Positions 20,622 through 31,421 are shown, numbered from the stretch's first letter. The stretch: 64,000 bases of DNA from Chrysopilus asiliformis (GCA_964034945.1 OZ035960.1:70390994-70454993); one strand, 5' to 3'. Numbers and translations are program-made. The notes: generated from the sequence alone by a model not told the origin.

Positions 20622-21029
20622 TTGGACTTTCCAGATGCACACGCACAGTCCTTCAGTTTATGGGATGACCACCACAAAATGGTAGAAGAGACCTGGAAGT
20701 CAAAAAAACGCGTCAGGTGTATTGATTACTTGTTGGACGAGAGTGACATGACAATGCCATCGGTGTTATCATTATACTTGAAGAGTCCTGTAGCCAGACT
20801 AAACGAATCTCCATTAAATGCTTGGTGCAAATCCGCTAACAAAAATTGTCCTTTATTAAAAATCGCAAAAAAATATTTCTCGGTAATGGCTACTTCGGTC
20901 CCATCTGAAAGGCTTTTTTCAGCTACAGGAAATATTGTCAGCACTAAAAGAAGTTGCCTTTCAGGGGACCATATAGACAAACTTCTATTTCTACACAGTG
21001 TAGATAATAAATATTGGGGATTGGATTAG
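20622..21029 (+). pseudogene. hAT transposase C-terminal exon (dimerisation domain)
   Basis: The open stretch ends with SVMATSVPSERLFSATGN, IVSTKRSCLSGDHIDKL and LFLHS, the hAT-family C-terminal dimerisation region as in ZBED-type transposases. It probably begins at an exon boundary: TTTGGACTTTCCAG at 20625-20636 is a plausible acceptor. The RNase H-like catalytic part and the BED zinc finger are absent, so the protein could not catalyse transposition. The stop at 21027-21029 is followed by AATAAA at about 21070. The frame has no internal stops, which suggests a recent deletion derivative. Confidence 0.75.
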
Positions 21030-21475
21030 TTTGAGGCAGTTGTTTTTTTTGCTAATAGTTAACATATTTAATAAAGAGCCTTTTTTTCTTTAAAATGACT
21101 TTTATTAACCCAGTTTTAAAAGTTCTTTATTTATTGAAAAAACATCGATGTTGCAAAAACATCGATGTTTTTGGTTCGATGTTTTTGTGGCATCGATGTT
21201 TTCATTTTTAAAACATCGATGTTGCAAACATCGATGTTTTCTTTCGATGTCAGAGCAATACTTTGAAGTCAAACTTTCCAATAAGATTTTTTTAAAATTT
21301 ATTCCAATCGGATTTTGATGTATGGGAGTTTTATGTAGAATCATATCCTAAATAACTTTTGTTCTTGGACTTTGTTGATAAGATGCACCGTTTTTGAGAT
21401 ATTCACAAAAACCGTTTTCGTTCGTATGGGGGGTACCCCCCTTAATTGTCCATATTTGCCCATTAACGAACTTAG

Positions 21476-22669
21476 TGTGATGAATTGCAGTTCAACCTTT
21501 TCCAAACCTGATGCAATACATCACCCTTCTTAAGCCAAAGTTCCAACTTAGAACGTTGACCCATAAAAATATTCCACATAATGGATAATTAAATTGAACA
21601 AATAAACCTAATGATACAAAGTCCCAACTTAGAACATTGACCCATGAATATTCAATAAAACTTTACAATCAAATATGCCAAAAGTGCACTCCGGTCACTG
21701 TACTTTGTACCTGCTATAAACCTTCCATCATAATACTTCCGCCATACAAACCAATAAACCCAAAACGTACAAAAAACGTTTATCAAAGGCGCGCGACAAA
21801 CGCGATCCTATTTCACAACAATTGTTTTGTTGTATGTCGATCTTATTTCATAAAGACAAGCGCGATCTTATTTCACAACAATTGTTTTGTTGTATGTCGA
21901 TCCTATTTCATAAACAACTTCACCAAGCCGATCAATATGCTGACTCTTCCAAATAATTATGAGGGCACACGACCAGTGCAATTAATTAATTTCACAATTC
22001 ACCTTTGAATTGAAGTTTTGACTTACGTTGCAATTTCGCCCATTCAACATGAATTAGGGAATTGCCTGAACGGAAAAAGATTGTCCAGGTCAGGAATGTT
22101 ATAAAAGCAAGTGAAGATCGGTGAAGAAGTTAGTTGGTTTTTGGAGTTAGTTAGTTGGTTAGTAAAAAGTAACAGTTAGCAGTTGGTGAAGACGGATAGT
22201 TGGGTTTTTGGAGTAAGGAGTTAGTAGAGAGTTGGTTTTGAAAAATGAATTAGAGAGTCGGTAAAAGTCATCACAAGATAATAGTTGTTCCTAAAACAGT
22301 GAGTGTAATTTAAAACATAAATCAGTTAATTCCGTGCATTTTGAAATAATAACCGAGTCGTTTATAGAATTTAAAATCAGTTTCAATACACATTAAATTG
22401 ATCAACGTATCAAGTATTCGTAAAAACGATCAACAAAAATTTACTCGGTCGAAATAGTGTAACTGTCTTACCTAAATACAGAAATTTGTGTTATGAATAA
22501 GAATTAATAGGAAAGAAATAATCATTGTAAACTTATTAAAATAAAAATCTAATAAATAAAGTAAATAAAAACCTTTAAACTAAACTTTGTGATTTTGTTA
22601 ATTGCTTTGGGGTGAAAGTTACACAAAAAAGATTTATTATCCGCATCGAGGTGAAGTCACGTATTGTTA
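21476..22669 (+). repeat. 5' LTR of the gypsy element
   Basis: Starts TGTGATGAATTGCAG and is 1194 bases long, the same length as the 3' LTR. I count about four differences between the two (near 21531, 21971, 22329 and 22648), so insertion was recent. A TATAAAAG box lies near 22100 and several AATAAA signals near 22500-22570. A 58-bp tandem duplication containing ACAACAATTGTTTTGTTGT sits at 21800-21915. The exact last base is ambiguous by one to four positions. Confidence 0.9.
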
Positions 22670-22690
22670 CATTTGGCGCAGTCGGTAGGA
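22670..22690 (+). promoter_or_regulatory. Primer-binding site
   Basis: TGGCGCAGTCGGTAGGAT follows the LTR after a few bases. It resembles the tRNA-Ser-type primer site of the 17.6/297 group of insect gypsy elements. Confidence 0.7.
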
Positions 22691-22940
22691 TGTTTGCAGA
22701 AAAATTAGTGAAGTAAAGTGAAATAATTCATTATCACGCACATTTAAACTCTAAATTTGTGTAATTTATAATCGTAACAAGTGCTATTATCACAAACGAA
22801 AGAAGCCAGCGGAAAGTGAACATTTTACTATTGCTATCGCGAACATTCGAACATTTAGTTTGTGTACTTATATTAGTTAAGCAGAACTAGTATCACAAAC
22901 AGTAACAGTGACGTGAACCCGGCATAGTGCGATTAAATAA

Positions 22941-23594
22941 ATGTCAAAACTGTTGAAAACGGTTCTCCGAGTGAATCCCGACAGGAAAGTTAAGAAGAAA
23001 TCAACATCGAAATCACCGATCACCCCGAATGAAGAACAAGACTCTACCACATCACACAAATTAGACACCGAAGGACGAACACCAGAAAAGAAGACTGTAA
23101 CCGTAACACCACAACTTCTGGAGACGACAGACACCTTATACGACTTACTAGGAGAAATTCAACTGAGGATCAACGAACAGACGGAACAAATAGAAGGAAT
23201 TCAGGGAACACCGAAAAGTACCAAGCAATTCAACACATCTACACCACAACCAGGACCTAGCAGGACAACGAGATACAGCGACGTGCCGCTTAGAGAAGGA
23301 CGTATTTACCCAAGAAGCAAATTAGCATCAAATTCAACACAGGAAAAGTTTGTAAGTGACAAAATTCAAGAAATAGTAGATTTTAGGAATAAGTATTTAA
23401 GTACTAGTAATAAAAATTTGAAATTGTTTTGGCAAGATAGTCAATTCGGTGAGATATCATCTCTTAACGAAGAAACCTTCGCGGAAGAAAATAATTTACC
23501 CTCTACGCTTAACGAATTTATAGAGTCAATTGATCGATTCGTTCTAGAATTATATAGTCCAATGTGTACAACCCAATTCCAGTTTCCAAAATGA
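22941..23594 (+). CDS. Gypsy element leader protein (first Gag-region ORF)
   Basis: A 217-residue frame with a clean ATG (AAATAAATGTCA context) begins 250 bases after the primer site. The first third is basic and Lys/Ser/Thr-rich; the middle is Thr/Pro-rich; the end reads FIESIDRFVLELYSP. I recognise no enzymatic motif. It ends in an ATGA overlap: its TGA (23592-23594) shares bases with the ATG (23591) of the Gag frame, one step back in phase. In most 17.6-like elements Gag is a single frame, so either this is an N-terminal Gag segment separated by a frame change, or a distinct leader protein. The intact overlap argues for a real arrangement rather than decay, but that is inference. Confidence 0.65.
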   Translation: MSKLLKTVLRVNPDRKVKKKSTSKSPITPNEEQDSTTSHKLDTEGRTPEKKTVTVTPQLLETTDTLYDLLGEIQLRINEQTEQIEGIQGTPKSTKQFNTSTPQPGPSRTTRYSDVPLREGRIYPRSKLASNSTQEKFVSDKIQEIVDFRNKYLSTSNKNLKLFWQDSQFGEISSLNEETFAEENNLPSTLNEFIESIDRFVLELYSPMCTTQFQFPK

Positions 23595-24739
23595 ATTTCC
23601 TAGATACCGCAAAATTAATTAACGAAATTGTTCCGTTATTTTCGGGTGAAAATCGAGATACAGTTAGAATAGACTTACAAATATTTTTAGATAGTGCCCA
23701 ACAAATTTATGACAATCTTAACCCAGAAGAATGTCCTCTGTTTCTCTCTCTGATAAAAACAAGGCCAAGGGGAGATGCCTATGACCTGATGAGAAATAAC
23801 AATTTCGACAACTTTCAAAATTTTTCTGAAATGTTATCTGTAAACTATGCCCCTTCTAAAAGTATCAACGACCTGTTCGCCAGCGTACGAAAATGCGTAC
23901 AAAAGCCAGGTGAAGGAGTAATGGCATACGGGTGCAGACTGGTCAAACAATACAAGGAATTACGTTTGGCTGTTACAAAAAAATACCCTTCGGCTAATGA
24001 CGCGTTATTACGAGAAGTCGAAGAGGAAACAAAATTCACATTCAAGTCAGGTATTCTTAGTCCTACAATACGACAAGCCATATTGGGACACACAGATAAA
24101 ACATTATTGGCATTAATGAATCTGGCCGAAGAAATCGAAAGATCGGAAGAAAGGGTTTACTCTCAAAACCGGTCAAGCAGACTTTTCGACCATGAGTTAA
24201 ATTCTTATCAAAATTTATCGCATAACAGTTTTTCAAATTTTAACCCCGACTCAAGTCAAAGATTAAACGGCACAAATAATTTAACCAATTCTTTCACGAA
24301 CCGAACATTAAATAAATCTAATACCTACTCTAGAAATTTTCAACCCAAGAATAACTCCACTTTCCAAAATCAATCGCAACCAAATAGGTCCTCCGATTCC
24401 AGAAACTTGCGCTGTGATTTCTGTAAAAACATTGGACACAATATTTCAAACTGTCGGACCAAACAATACTACTGTGCACATTGTAAAGTAAATGGACATA
24501 GCACCGAACGTTGTCGACATAATCAAAAGGGCCGACCTCAAAACAATTACCCTCAGAAGTCGAACAATTCCAATTTTCCAAATAATACCAATAGAGCCAA
24601 AATTAATGCTATTACGCAACAACCAACTCCTCCGAATGATAACTCCGAAATATGTGAGTGGTGTGAAAGAAACACCCACGCTTCTGCGAATTGTCCCTAC
24701 AAACTAAGATGGGATCAGAAAAAGTCTCAGGAAAACTAA
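23591..24739 (+). CDS. gag: Gag with three CCHC zinc knuckles
   Basis: Structural polyprotein of the gypsy element, forming the particle and binding RNA. The start is the ATG that overlaps the previous stop (MNFLDTAKLINEIV). The first 190 residues fit a retrotransposon capsid domain. After an Asn/Ser-rich linker come three knuckles of the C-x2-C-x4-H-x4-C form: CDFCKNIGHNISNC, CAHCKVNGHSTERC and CEWCERNTHASANC, the last 14 residues before the end region. The frame is intact to its TAA at 24737. The protease frame begins before this stop in the -1 phase, so a -1 ribosomal frameshift near the A-rich codons at 24716 is likely, as in related elements; I did not identify a canonical slippery heptamer. 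Confidence 0.9.
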   Translation: MNFLDTAKLINEIVPLFSGENRDTVRIDLQIFLDSAQQIYDNLNPEECPLFLSLIKTRPRGDAYDLMRNNNFDNFQNFSEMLSVNYAPSKSINDLFASVRKCVQKPGEGVMAYGCRLVKQYKELRLAVTKKYPSANDALLREVEEETKFTFKSGILSPTIRQAILGHTDKTLLALMNLAEEIERSEERVYSQNRSSRLFDHELNSYQNLSHNSFSNFNPDSSQRLNGTNNLTNSFTNRTLNKSNTYSRNFQPKNNSTFQNQSQPNRSSDSRNLRCDFCKNIGHNISNCRTKQYYCAHCKVNGHSTERCRHNQKGRPQNNYPQKSNNSNFPNNTNRAKINAITQQPTPPNDNSEICEWCERNTHASANCPYKLRWDQKKSQEN

Positions 24740-25278
24740 AAAGGGAAGAAGCAATACACCCGACTTCTACTCCCACTAAGCAAAAAGAGTGTAGATTTTT
24801 AAAACCTTCTGATGACAATCCTAAAGCTCTCCCGAAATTAAACTCTAACGTACTAACTTCTATTTCCGATAGCGACAAACCTGTCACAACTAATTTTCCT
24901 ATACAGAATGACGCTACAGTAAATGTAAACTCGGACATAGCAAAAAATAATCCTTTAAAATTGCTCGTGGACACCGGAGCGGATGTCAGTTTGCTGAAGA
25001 AAGAAGCACTGAAACCGGAAATACTCCCAAATCCACAAAGGTCAATCCTTCTAAACAGCCTTTACGGCGGAGATAGTACAACCCTCGGAACCTGTGTAGG
25101 AAAAGTTGAGGCTGAAACCAATGATACTGTTACTTACAACCTTAAATGTGAATTCCAAATTGTCGAAGGTACGAACTCTATGTCATTCGATGGAATTTTA
25201 GGAAGGAATTTCCTATGGAACCGAACGTACATCGATTGTGTCGATAAGAATCTCCGTTTTACCGTACAAGAGATATGA
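24691..25278 (+). CDS. pol: Pol: aspartic protease
   Basis: Retrotransposon protease that processes Gag and Pol. The open frame overlaps the Gag end in the -1 phase; the coordinates mark the overlap, not a proven start, and the first ATG is at 24709. The catalytic motif LLVDTGADVSLLKK lies near residue 95, and the second conserved segment DGILGRNFLW near residue 172. The frame stops at TGA 25276-25278, which overlaps the ATG of the reverse transcriptase frame (ATGA), again one step back in phase. Separating protease and reverse transcriptase by a frame change is unusual for this group, which normally has one pol frame. Confidence 0.85.
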   Translation: MSLQTKMGSEKVSGKLKREEAIHPTSTPTKQKECRFLKPSDDNPKALPKLNSNVLTSISDSDKPVTTNFPIQNDATVNVNSDIAKNNPLKLLVDTGADVSLLKKEALKPEILPNPQRSILLNSLYGGDSTTLGTCVGKVEAETNDTVTYNLKCEFQIVEGTNSMSFDGILGRNFLWNRTYIDCVDKNLRFTVQEI

Positions 25279-27344
25279 AAGAAGATGTGATCATACCCTT
25301 TAATTCAGATCCCCAACAGGCAGTTAAACCAAAAGAGTTTTCTGGAATACCTTTGGGAAATCAAGATGACAGAAGGGTAAACATAAAGGAAATTAGTGTA
25401 TCTGAAATCGAAACCAAAAGGTTTTCCCTACCCGATCATTCTGAATATCAGGCAGATAAACGACAAATGTTTTCTGGAATACCTGAGAAGAATAGATCAA
25501 AAAATTTCCAAAATGATAATCGAAAGGCGCTACTGAAATATCCCACCGAGGCCAGTACACTTTCAAATCCAAACGTGCACCACACAACAAATAAGGTTCC
25601 GAACACAGAAATAAAAAATACTGCCAATCAGCGAAAGGCGCTACTGAAATATCCCACCGAGGACAGTACACCTTCGAGATATAAAAATTTAAACACAAAA
25701 TTCACGAACCTTCAAGAACAAGAGATACTTATTGAGCAGACACAAATACCAAAGTTCTCTCCAAAGATTAGATGTATAGAGGATGTACGCAGACTTGTAC
25801 AAGAACTAGAGGAAGATTTTAACGAATTCCAACTTCCAACACATCAAAACCCTTCCAAATTATCTAATTCCATTCTGATCAACGCGGAAAATTCCAAATT
25901 CCGTAAAACAAAAATTAAGCTACCGCCGGACAAAGTTCATTGGAAACAACTCTCTTCTTACCAAAACGATCACCAATTTCATAAGCAGGCATTTAATTTA
26001 AGAATTCAAACTAGATCCGAAACAATAATACAATATCCAGCAACCCAAATTAAATCTGATCATATATGTTTATCCCAAGAACTTCAACCTGGTGTATTTT
26101 TGTGTAACGCCCTAGTAAGGTCTATGAACGGGAAAATTACTCTCAGTATTCTTAACAATAATTCCTCCGAAGTGACTCTGAACGAAATACCTCTAAAATT
26201 GATAAAAATGAAAAAATATAAAATATTTGCTTTGAACTCTTTAAAAACCAACACAGAATCCCCACTGAAGTACAAACGCATTAAACAGATTACAGAGTCT
26301 ATAATACTCGATGAATCTCTTAACGAGGAAGAAAGACGATCTATACTCAATATCTGTTCCCAATATCATGATCTATTTCATTTACCCGGAGATAAATTAT
26401 CTTATTCAAACATTTTAAAACATAAAATTCCCACTAAGACTGATCAACCACCGATCAATCTCAAAAACTATCGTCTTCCAGAAATCCAACGGGAAGTTAT
26501 ATACGATCAAGTTAAACAAATGATCGACGATGGCATTGTTAAACCTAGCAAAAGTCCATGGAATTCCCCTCTTTTAGTTGTATCTAAAAAACCGGGAGCT
26601 AATGGAGAAAAGAAATGGAGAGTAGTGATTGACTTCAGGAAACTGAATGACGTCACTATTGGCGACGCCTTTCCTCTGCCTAGAATTGAAGAAATTCTGG
26701 ACCAGTTAGGAAACTCAACATACTTTACTACCTTGGATTTAGCTAGCGGTTACCATCAAATAGAGGTAGACCCCAAAGACCGAGAGAAAACAGCCTTCAG
26801 CACATCCTTTGGACATTACGAGTTCACAAGGATGTCATTTGGGCTCAAGTCAGCTCCTGCTACCTTCCAAAGAGCAATGAACCATGCTCTGACAGGATTG
26901 CAAGGAATAAAATGTTTTATATACATTGACGATTTAGTAATCTACGGAAAAAATTTAAATGATCACAATGACAAATTGATTGAAGTATTTCAAAGACTAC
27001 GAAACTACAATTTAAAATTGCAACCTGAAAAGTGTCATTTTCTCCGAAAAGAGGTTATTTATTTAGGTCACAAGTGCACGAGTAAAGGAGCACTTCCCGA
27101 CCCTCAAAATGTGAAATGTGTTCAAGAATTTCCCAAACCAAGAACCATTCGCCAAGTTCAAAGTTTCCTTGGTTTAGCCAATTATTACCGAAAATTTATC
27201 GAAAACTTCTCAAAAACGGCCTTGCCATTAACTAATTTACTAAAAAAGGGTAAAAAATTTAATTGGGATGCTAAATGTGAAGATTCCTTTCAAACTCTTC
27301 GAAATGCACTCACTAACCCACTATGCACTCACTGCACTCACTAA
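25275..27344 (+). CDS. pol: Pol: reverse transcriptase, ending prematurely in RNase H
   Basis: Copies the element's RNA into DNA. The first 340 residues form a poorly conserved linker with a duplicated segment, KALLKYPTE followed by A/D-S-T (coding near 25525 and 25635). Reverse transcriptase motifs follow: PSKSPWNSPLLVVSKK, WRVVIDFRKLND, FTTLDLASGYHQIEVD, FGLKSAPATFQRAMN, the catalytic FIYIDDLVIYG (YIDD at residues 550-553) and YLGHKCTSKGALPDP. The thumb region (QVQSFLGLANYYRKFI) is present. The frame then runs into a short TGCACTCAC repeat and a TAA at 27342-27344, where RNase H should begin. The polymerase itself looks intact; the stop and a deletion cut it from the downstream domains. Confidence 0.9.
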   Translation: MKEDVIIPFNSDPQQAVKPKEFSGIPLGNQDDRRVNIKEISVSEIETKRFSLPDHSEYQADKRQMFSGIPEKNRSKNFQNDNRKALLKYPTEASTLSNPNVHHTTNKVPNTEIKNTANQRKALLKYPTEDSTPSRYKNLNTKFTNLQEQEILIEQTQIPKFSPKIRCIEDVRRLVQELEEDFNEFQLPTHQNPSKLSNSILINAENSKFRKTKIKLPPDKVHWKQLSSYQNDHQFHKQAFNLRIQTRSETIIQYPATQIKSDHICLSQELQPGVFLCNALVRSMNGKITLSILNNNSSEVTLNEIPLKLIKMKKYKIFALNSLKTNTESPLKYKRIKQITESIILDESLNEEERRSILNICSQYHDLFHLPGDKLSYSNILKHKIPTKTDQPPINLKNYRLPEIQREVIYDQVKQMIDDGIVKPSKSPWNSPLLVVSKKPGANGEKKWRVVIDFRKLNDVTIGDAFPLPRIEEILDQLGNSTYFTTLDLASGYHQIEVDPKDREKTAFSTSFGHYEFTRMSFGLKSAPATFQRAMNHALTGLQGIKCFIYIDDLVIYGKNLNDHNDKLIEVFQRLRNYNLKLQPEKCHFLRKEVIYLGHKCTSKGALPDPQNVKCVQEFPKPRTIRQVQSFLGLANYYRKFIENFSKTALPLTNLLKKGKKFNWDAKCEDSFQTLRNALTNPLCTHCTH

Positions 27345-29102
27345 ATGCACTCACTAGCACAAGATGAACGTCCTATCGCATACGCAAGTAGAACACTTAA
27401 CGAAGCTGAACGCCGATATTCCACGATCGAAAAAGAATTGCTAGCCATCGTATGGGCTACCAAACATTTCCGATGTTATTTATTAGGTAGAAAGTTTATT
27501 GTATATTCGGACCACCGTCCTTTAAAAGGAGTTTTTAATATCAAAGAGACGACCTCAAGGTTAACCAGGTTTAGACATAAATTATCAGATTATGAATATG
27601 TAATCGAATACAAGGCAGGTAAACATAACACTGCCGCTGATGCATTAAGTAGAATTCCCTACGATCAACACCATAACAATATTAATGGCACAGATTTACA
27701 ACAACAAAATGTTAAGAAAACAGCGCACGACGAAAGCCGTCAGAATGTTATGGTTGATTATAGCAAAAATGGAAAAATTACTTACTTAGAAAACCCGAAT
27801 CAAAATTCCTCCAAACAAACAAAAACAACAAACGTTGGTGTCGTCACCCGCTCGCAAAAAAGACAAGCGGCAAAATGTATTGTGGAAGAAAATCAAACAA
27901 ACAAATTAAGTGATTCTCAAATTTCAAAACACCCACCGTTCAAGGTAAACGAAAACGACTCTCGAATAGGAGCGATTGAAAATGCTGAGCCAAGTGATTC
28001 AACATCATTGGAAGAAGAAATTCTAGGTCAAAGTAACACATATGAGTTCTTAACCGACCCTAAAGAAATAGAAACTGTCTTGAAAACCTATCACAATGCC
28101 CCTTTAGGAGGTCATCAAGGAGTCTACAAGACTTATAGTCGGATCAGAACATATTTCAGATGGAAAAACATGCTTCGAGACATTGAAAAATTTATAAAAA
28201 ATTGCCCTCAATGTCAGAAGAATAAGCAGTCAAAACATTTTCGTTTACCTATGGTAATCACGGACACTGCGTCCATGCCCTTTGACAAAGTATATTTGGA
28301 TATTGTAGGACCATTACCCACCACTAATTTAGGAAACAAATATATCCTAACTTTCGAGGACGATCTAACTCGTTTCTTCGATTGCGTTCCCCTAGATAAT
28401 TGCGAAGCAGAAACCGTTGCTAAGGCATTTTACGAACAAATCATTACAAGGTATCGAATTCCAAAGAAACTAGTGACCGACCAAGGTACAAATTTCTTGA
28501 GCAACGTTTTCAAACAAGTGTGTAAACTACTAAAAATTCACAAATTACGGACTACGGCATATCACCCCCAATCCAACGGCACCTTAGAACGGACTCATCG
28601 TCCATTAGCAGAATACCTTCGAAACTTTGTTAGCGGGCACCCTACGACATGGGATCAATGGCTCAGAGAAGCGGTCCACGTACATAACAATACGATTCAT
28701 TCATCCACTAAATATACTCCTATGGATCTTCTATTCGGTTTTACCACCGAACTCCCCACCAACCTCAAACGTGAATCCGCACCACTTTATAATGACGAAA
28801 ATTATTACTATCTTCTTCGATATAAGCTTCAAACAGCCTATAAAATTGCTCGAAAAAATATTTTGGCAAGTAAAAATAAATCAAAACATTACTACGATCG
28901 GACTGCCTCCAACATAACCTATAAAATAGGAGATCTAGTACTACTTCGTAATGAAGTTAGAAAGTCAAAACTAGATCCTATATGGAAAGGTCCATATGAA
29001 ATAAAAGATATCCCTAATCCAGTAAATTCCGTCATTCTAATTGGAAAGAAATTAGTTAGGGTGCACAACAACCGGATAAAATCCTTTCACTCGAAACGCT
29101 AA
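27345..29102 (+). pseudogene. pol: Pol: RNase H (N-terminally deleted) and integrase
   Basis: This is the same reading phase as the reverse transcriptase, resumed after the TAA. RNase H retains YSTIEKELLAIVWATKHF and VYSDHRPLKG, but the opening strands with the first catalytic Asp (normally in a T-D-A-S/G context) are missing; TGCACTCAC repeats occupy the junction (27320-27355). Integrase is complete: the HHCC finger (H-x-H in APLGGHQGVY region and CPQC), the DDE core (VYLDIVGPLP, LVTDQGTNFLS and NGTLERTHRPLAEY) and a GPY-type C-terminus (IWKGPYEIKD). Without RNase H activity and with an in-frame stop, this copy could not complete reverse transcription alone; it could move only if helped by an intact relative. 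Confidence 0.9.
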
Positions 29103-29789
29103 AACTAAAAGCCCACGAAAACAGTCAAGTGGAAAATCCTCACCTAAAGGTACACAAATTCCAAATGACACGTCCCAGCAACATCAAAATGCAACCTCAC
29201 AAGAGACCCAATGCCCGTAAACGGAACAATGTCATTGTCCCTTCCTGAATTGCACACGTGTAAACCTATCCCAAACAAAGAGCACATTTCAATCGCGTTA
29301 CCCGAAGTACAGGACGAACCGATATCGTGGCGAAAAGCTAATCTAAATTACCCAACCCTAGATTTTTAGCATCTGCCCAAATTTGATACTGCCAATAAAA
29401 GGGCATACCTCATTGACTATCTTGGCAAATCAAACTCGAAATTTTGAACAATGTAAACTAATATTATGATATTAGGTAAAGGGAATAAAATACAATGTAA
29501 AACTATGAGAAACCAATTATTATAATTTGATTAAGATAAAAATTACTCTAACTTAAATGAAAATCATTAAAACAAAAATTATGTAAATTTGTTGAAGAAA
29601 ATTAGGTAAAATTATTATAAATTAGTAGCAAAAAATAAGTAAATTATATAAAAAAAAAAAAAAAAAAAAAGGGGGCTAAAAAGACAAAATGCACAAAATT
29701 ATTAAATTGATTCAAAAAACAAATAAAAAACGCTCATTTGTGGTGACACTCAGAAAAATTACATTTTTCTTTCTTCAGGGGGTAAGGAA
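29103..29789 (+). other. Gypsy 3' non-coding region and polypurine tract
   Basis: No envelope gene is present. The region is A-rich with an A22 run at about 29650-29670. CAGGGGGTAAGGAA immediately before the LTR (29776-29789) is the likely polypurine tract. Confidence 0.75.
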
Positions 29790-30983
29790 TGTGATGAATT
29801 GCAGTTCAACCTTTTCCAAACCTGATGCAATACATCACCCTTCTAAAGCCAAAGTTCCAACTTAGAACGTTGACCCATAAAAATATTCCACATAATGGAT
29901 AATTAAATTGAACAAATAAACCTAATGATACAAAGTCCCAACTTAGAACATTGACCCATGAATATTCAATAAAACTTTACAATCAAATATGCCAAAAGTG
30001 CACTCCGGTCACTGTACTTTGTACCTGCTATAAACCTTCCATCATAATACTTCCGCCATACAAACCAATAAACCCAAAACGTACAAAAAACGTTTATCAA
30101 AGGCGCGCGACAAACGCGATCCTATTTCACAACAATTGTTTTGTTGTATGTCGATCTTATTTCATAAAGACAAGCGCGATCTTATTTCACAACAATTGTT
30201 TTGTTGTATGTCGATCCTATTTCATAAACAACTTCACCAAGCCGATCAATATGCTGACTCTTCCAAATAATTATGAGGGCACACAACCAGTGCAATTAAT
30301 TAATTTCACAATTCACCTTTGAATTGAAGTTTTGACTTACGTTGCAATTTCGCCCATTCAACATGAATTAGGGAATTGCCTGAACGGAAAAAGATTGTCC
30401 AGGTCAGGAATGTTATAAAAGCAAGTGAAGATCGGTGAAGAAGTTAGTTGGTTTTTGGAGTTAGTTAGTTGGTTAGTAAAAAGTAACAGTTAGCAGTTGG
30501 TGAAGACGGATAGTTGGGTTTTTGGAGTAAGGAGTTAGTAGAGAGTTGGTTTTGAAAAATGAATTAGAGAGTCGGTAAAAGTCATCACAAGATAATAGTT
30601 GTTCCTAAAACAGTGAGTGTAATTTAAAACATAAATCAGTTGATTCCGTGCATTTTGAAATAATAACCGAGTCGTTTATAGAATTTAAAATCAGTTTCAA
30701 TACACATTAAATTGATCAACGTATCAAGTATTCGTAAAAACGATCAACAAAAATTTACTCGGTCGAAATAGTGTAACTGTCTTACCTAAATACAGAAATT
30801 TGTGTTATGAATAAGAATTAATAGGAAAGAAATAATCATTGTAAACTTATTAAAATAAAAATCTAATAAATAAAGTAAATAAAAACCTTTAAACTAAACT
30901 TTGTGATTTTGTTAATTGCTTTGGGGTGAAAGTTACACAAAAAAGATTTATTAGCCGCATCGAGGTGAAGTCACGTATTGTTA
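29790..30983 (+). repeat. 3' LTR of the gypsy element
   Basis: 1194 bases, starting TGTGATGAATTGCAG, almost identical to the 5' LTR and with the same internal 58-bp duplication. The family A repeat resumes directly after it with CCTCGCATTTTACG. Confidence 0.9.
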
Positions 30984-31190
30984 AATTGGCCTCGCATTTT
31001 ACGAAAAACGGATCTGCGCAAAATTTCAAATCTGTTCGTGCACCCGCAATCCGCGCCACAGACGGTCAGACGGACAGACGGACGAACGGACATGCAAAAA
31101 TTAATTATTTTTGTACCCGTATGGTTATCATTCTAAACACACTGGTGTAATTCATTTTTGTGTGTCATGACGGGATCTTGCAGCTTACCG

Positions 31191-31421
31191 ATTCTTCATG
31201 TTCATTTTCGTCATCAGATTAGAACCGATTTAAACATTTTAAATTATGTTTTTTATTATGTATGTATATGGACAGGTGCATATGAATTTTTTAAATTTTT
31301 TTAAGTTATCTTTTTATGAACATATGAATTTTTTTTGTTATTGAAGTTATCCTTATATTGTTATGTATTCTTATTTTGTATGTAAGCATTTTTAAATGAA
31401 ATAAAAAGAAAAAAAATCATT
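31191..31421. other. AT-rich non-coding flank
   Basis: No gene or repeat recognised between the end of the family A copy and piggyBac element 1. Confidence 0.4.

Larger units (their letters stand above)
20184..21260 (+). mobile_element. hAT element, internally deleted, 8-bp target duplication
   Basis: CTTTGAAG occurs at 20176-20183 and 21261-21268. The termini TAGTGCTGTGACATCG and (reversed) TATTGCTCTGACATCG match at 14 of 16 positions. Dense clusters of the palindrome AAACATCGATGTTTT sit at both ends (20190-20325, 21135-21255) and are likely transposase-binding repeats. Only the transposase C-terminus remains inside, with a small palindrome near 20450-20575. Confidence 0.85.
21476..30983 (+). 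mobile_element. Ty3/gypsy LTR retrotransposon, full length
   Basis: Two 1194-bp LTRs enclose a primer site, an N-terminal small protein, Gag with three zinc knuckles, protease, reverse transcriptase, RNase H and integrase. There is no envelope frame between the integrase stop (29102) and the 3' LTR (29790). It is inserted in a family A repeat; a 4-base duplication TTAG/TTGG is possible but not exact. A deletion in RNase H makes this copy defective. Confidence 0.95.
20087..31190 (+). mobile_element. Family A repeat split by two nested insertions
   Basis: The copy starts AACATAACAAAAGCTATAAT at 20087 and reads without loss across two insertions: a hAT element between 20183 and 21261, then the gypsy element between 21475 and 30984. 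It ends after its GACG microsatellite (31066-31090) and the ACACACTGGTGTAATTCATT segment near 31160. Removing both insertions restores the order seen in intact copies at 53941 and 54813. Confidence 0.8.

Noticed and set aside
21637..30322. Identical 123-codon frames in both LTRs (21637-22008 and 29951-30322)
   Set aside because: They lie in the LTR, cross the 58-bp tandem duplication and match no family. Identity simply reflects LTR identity.
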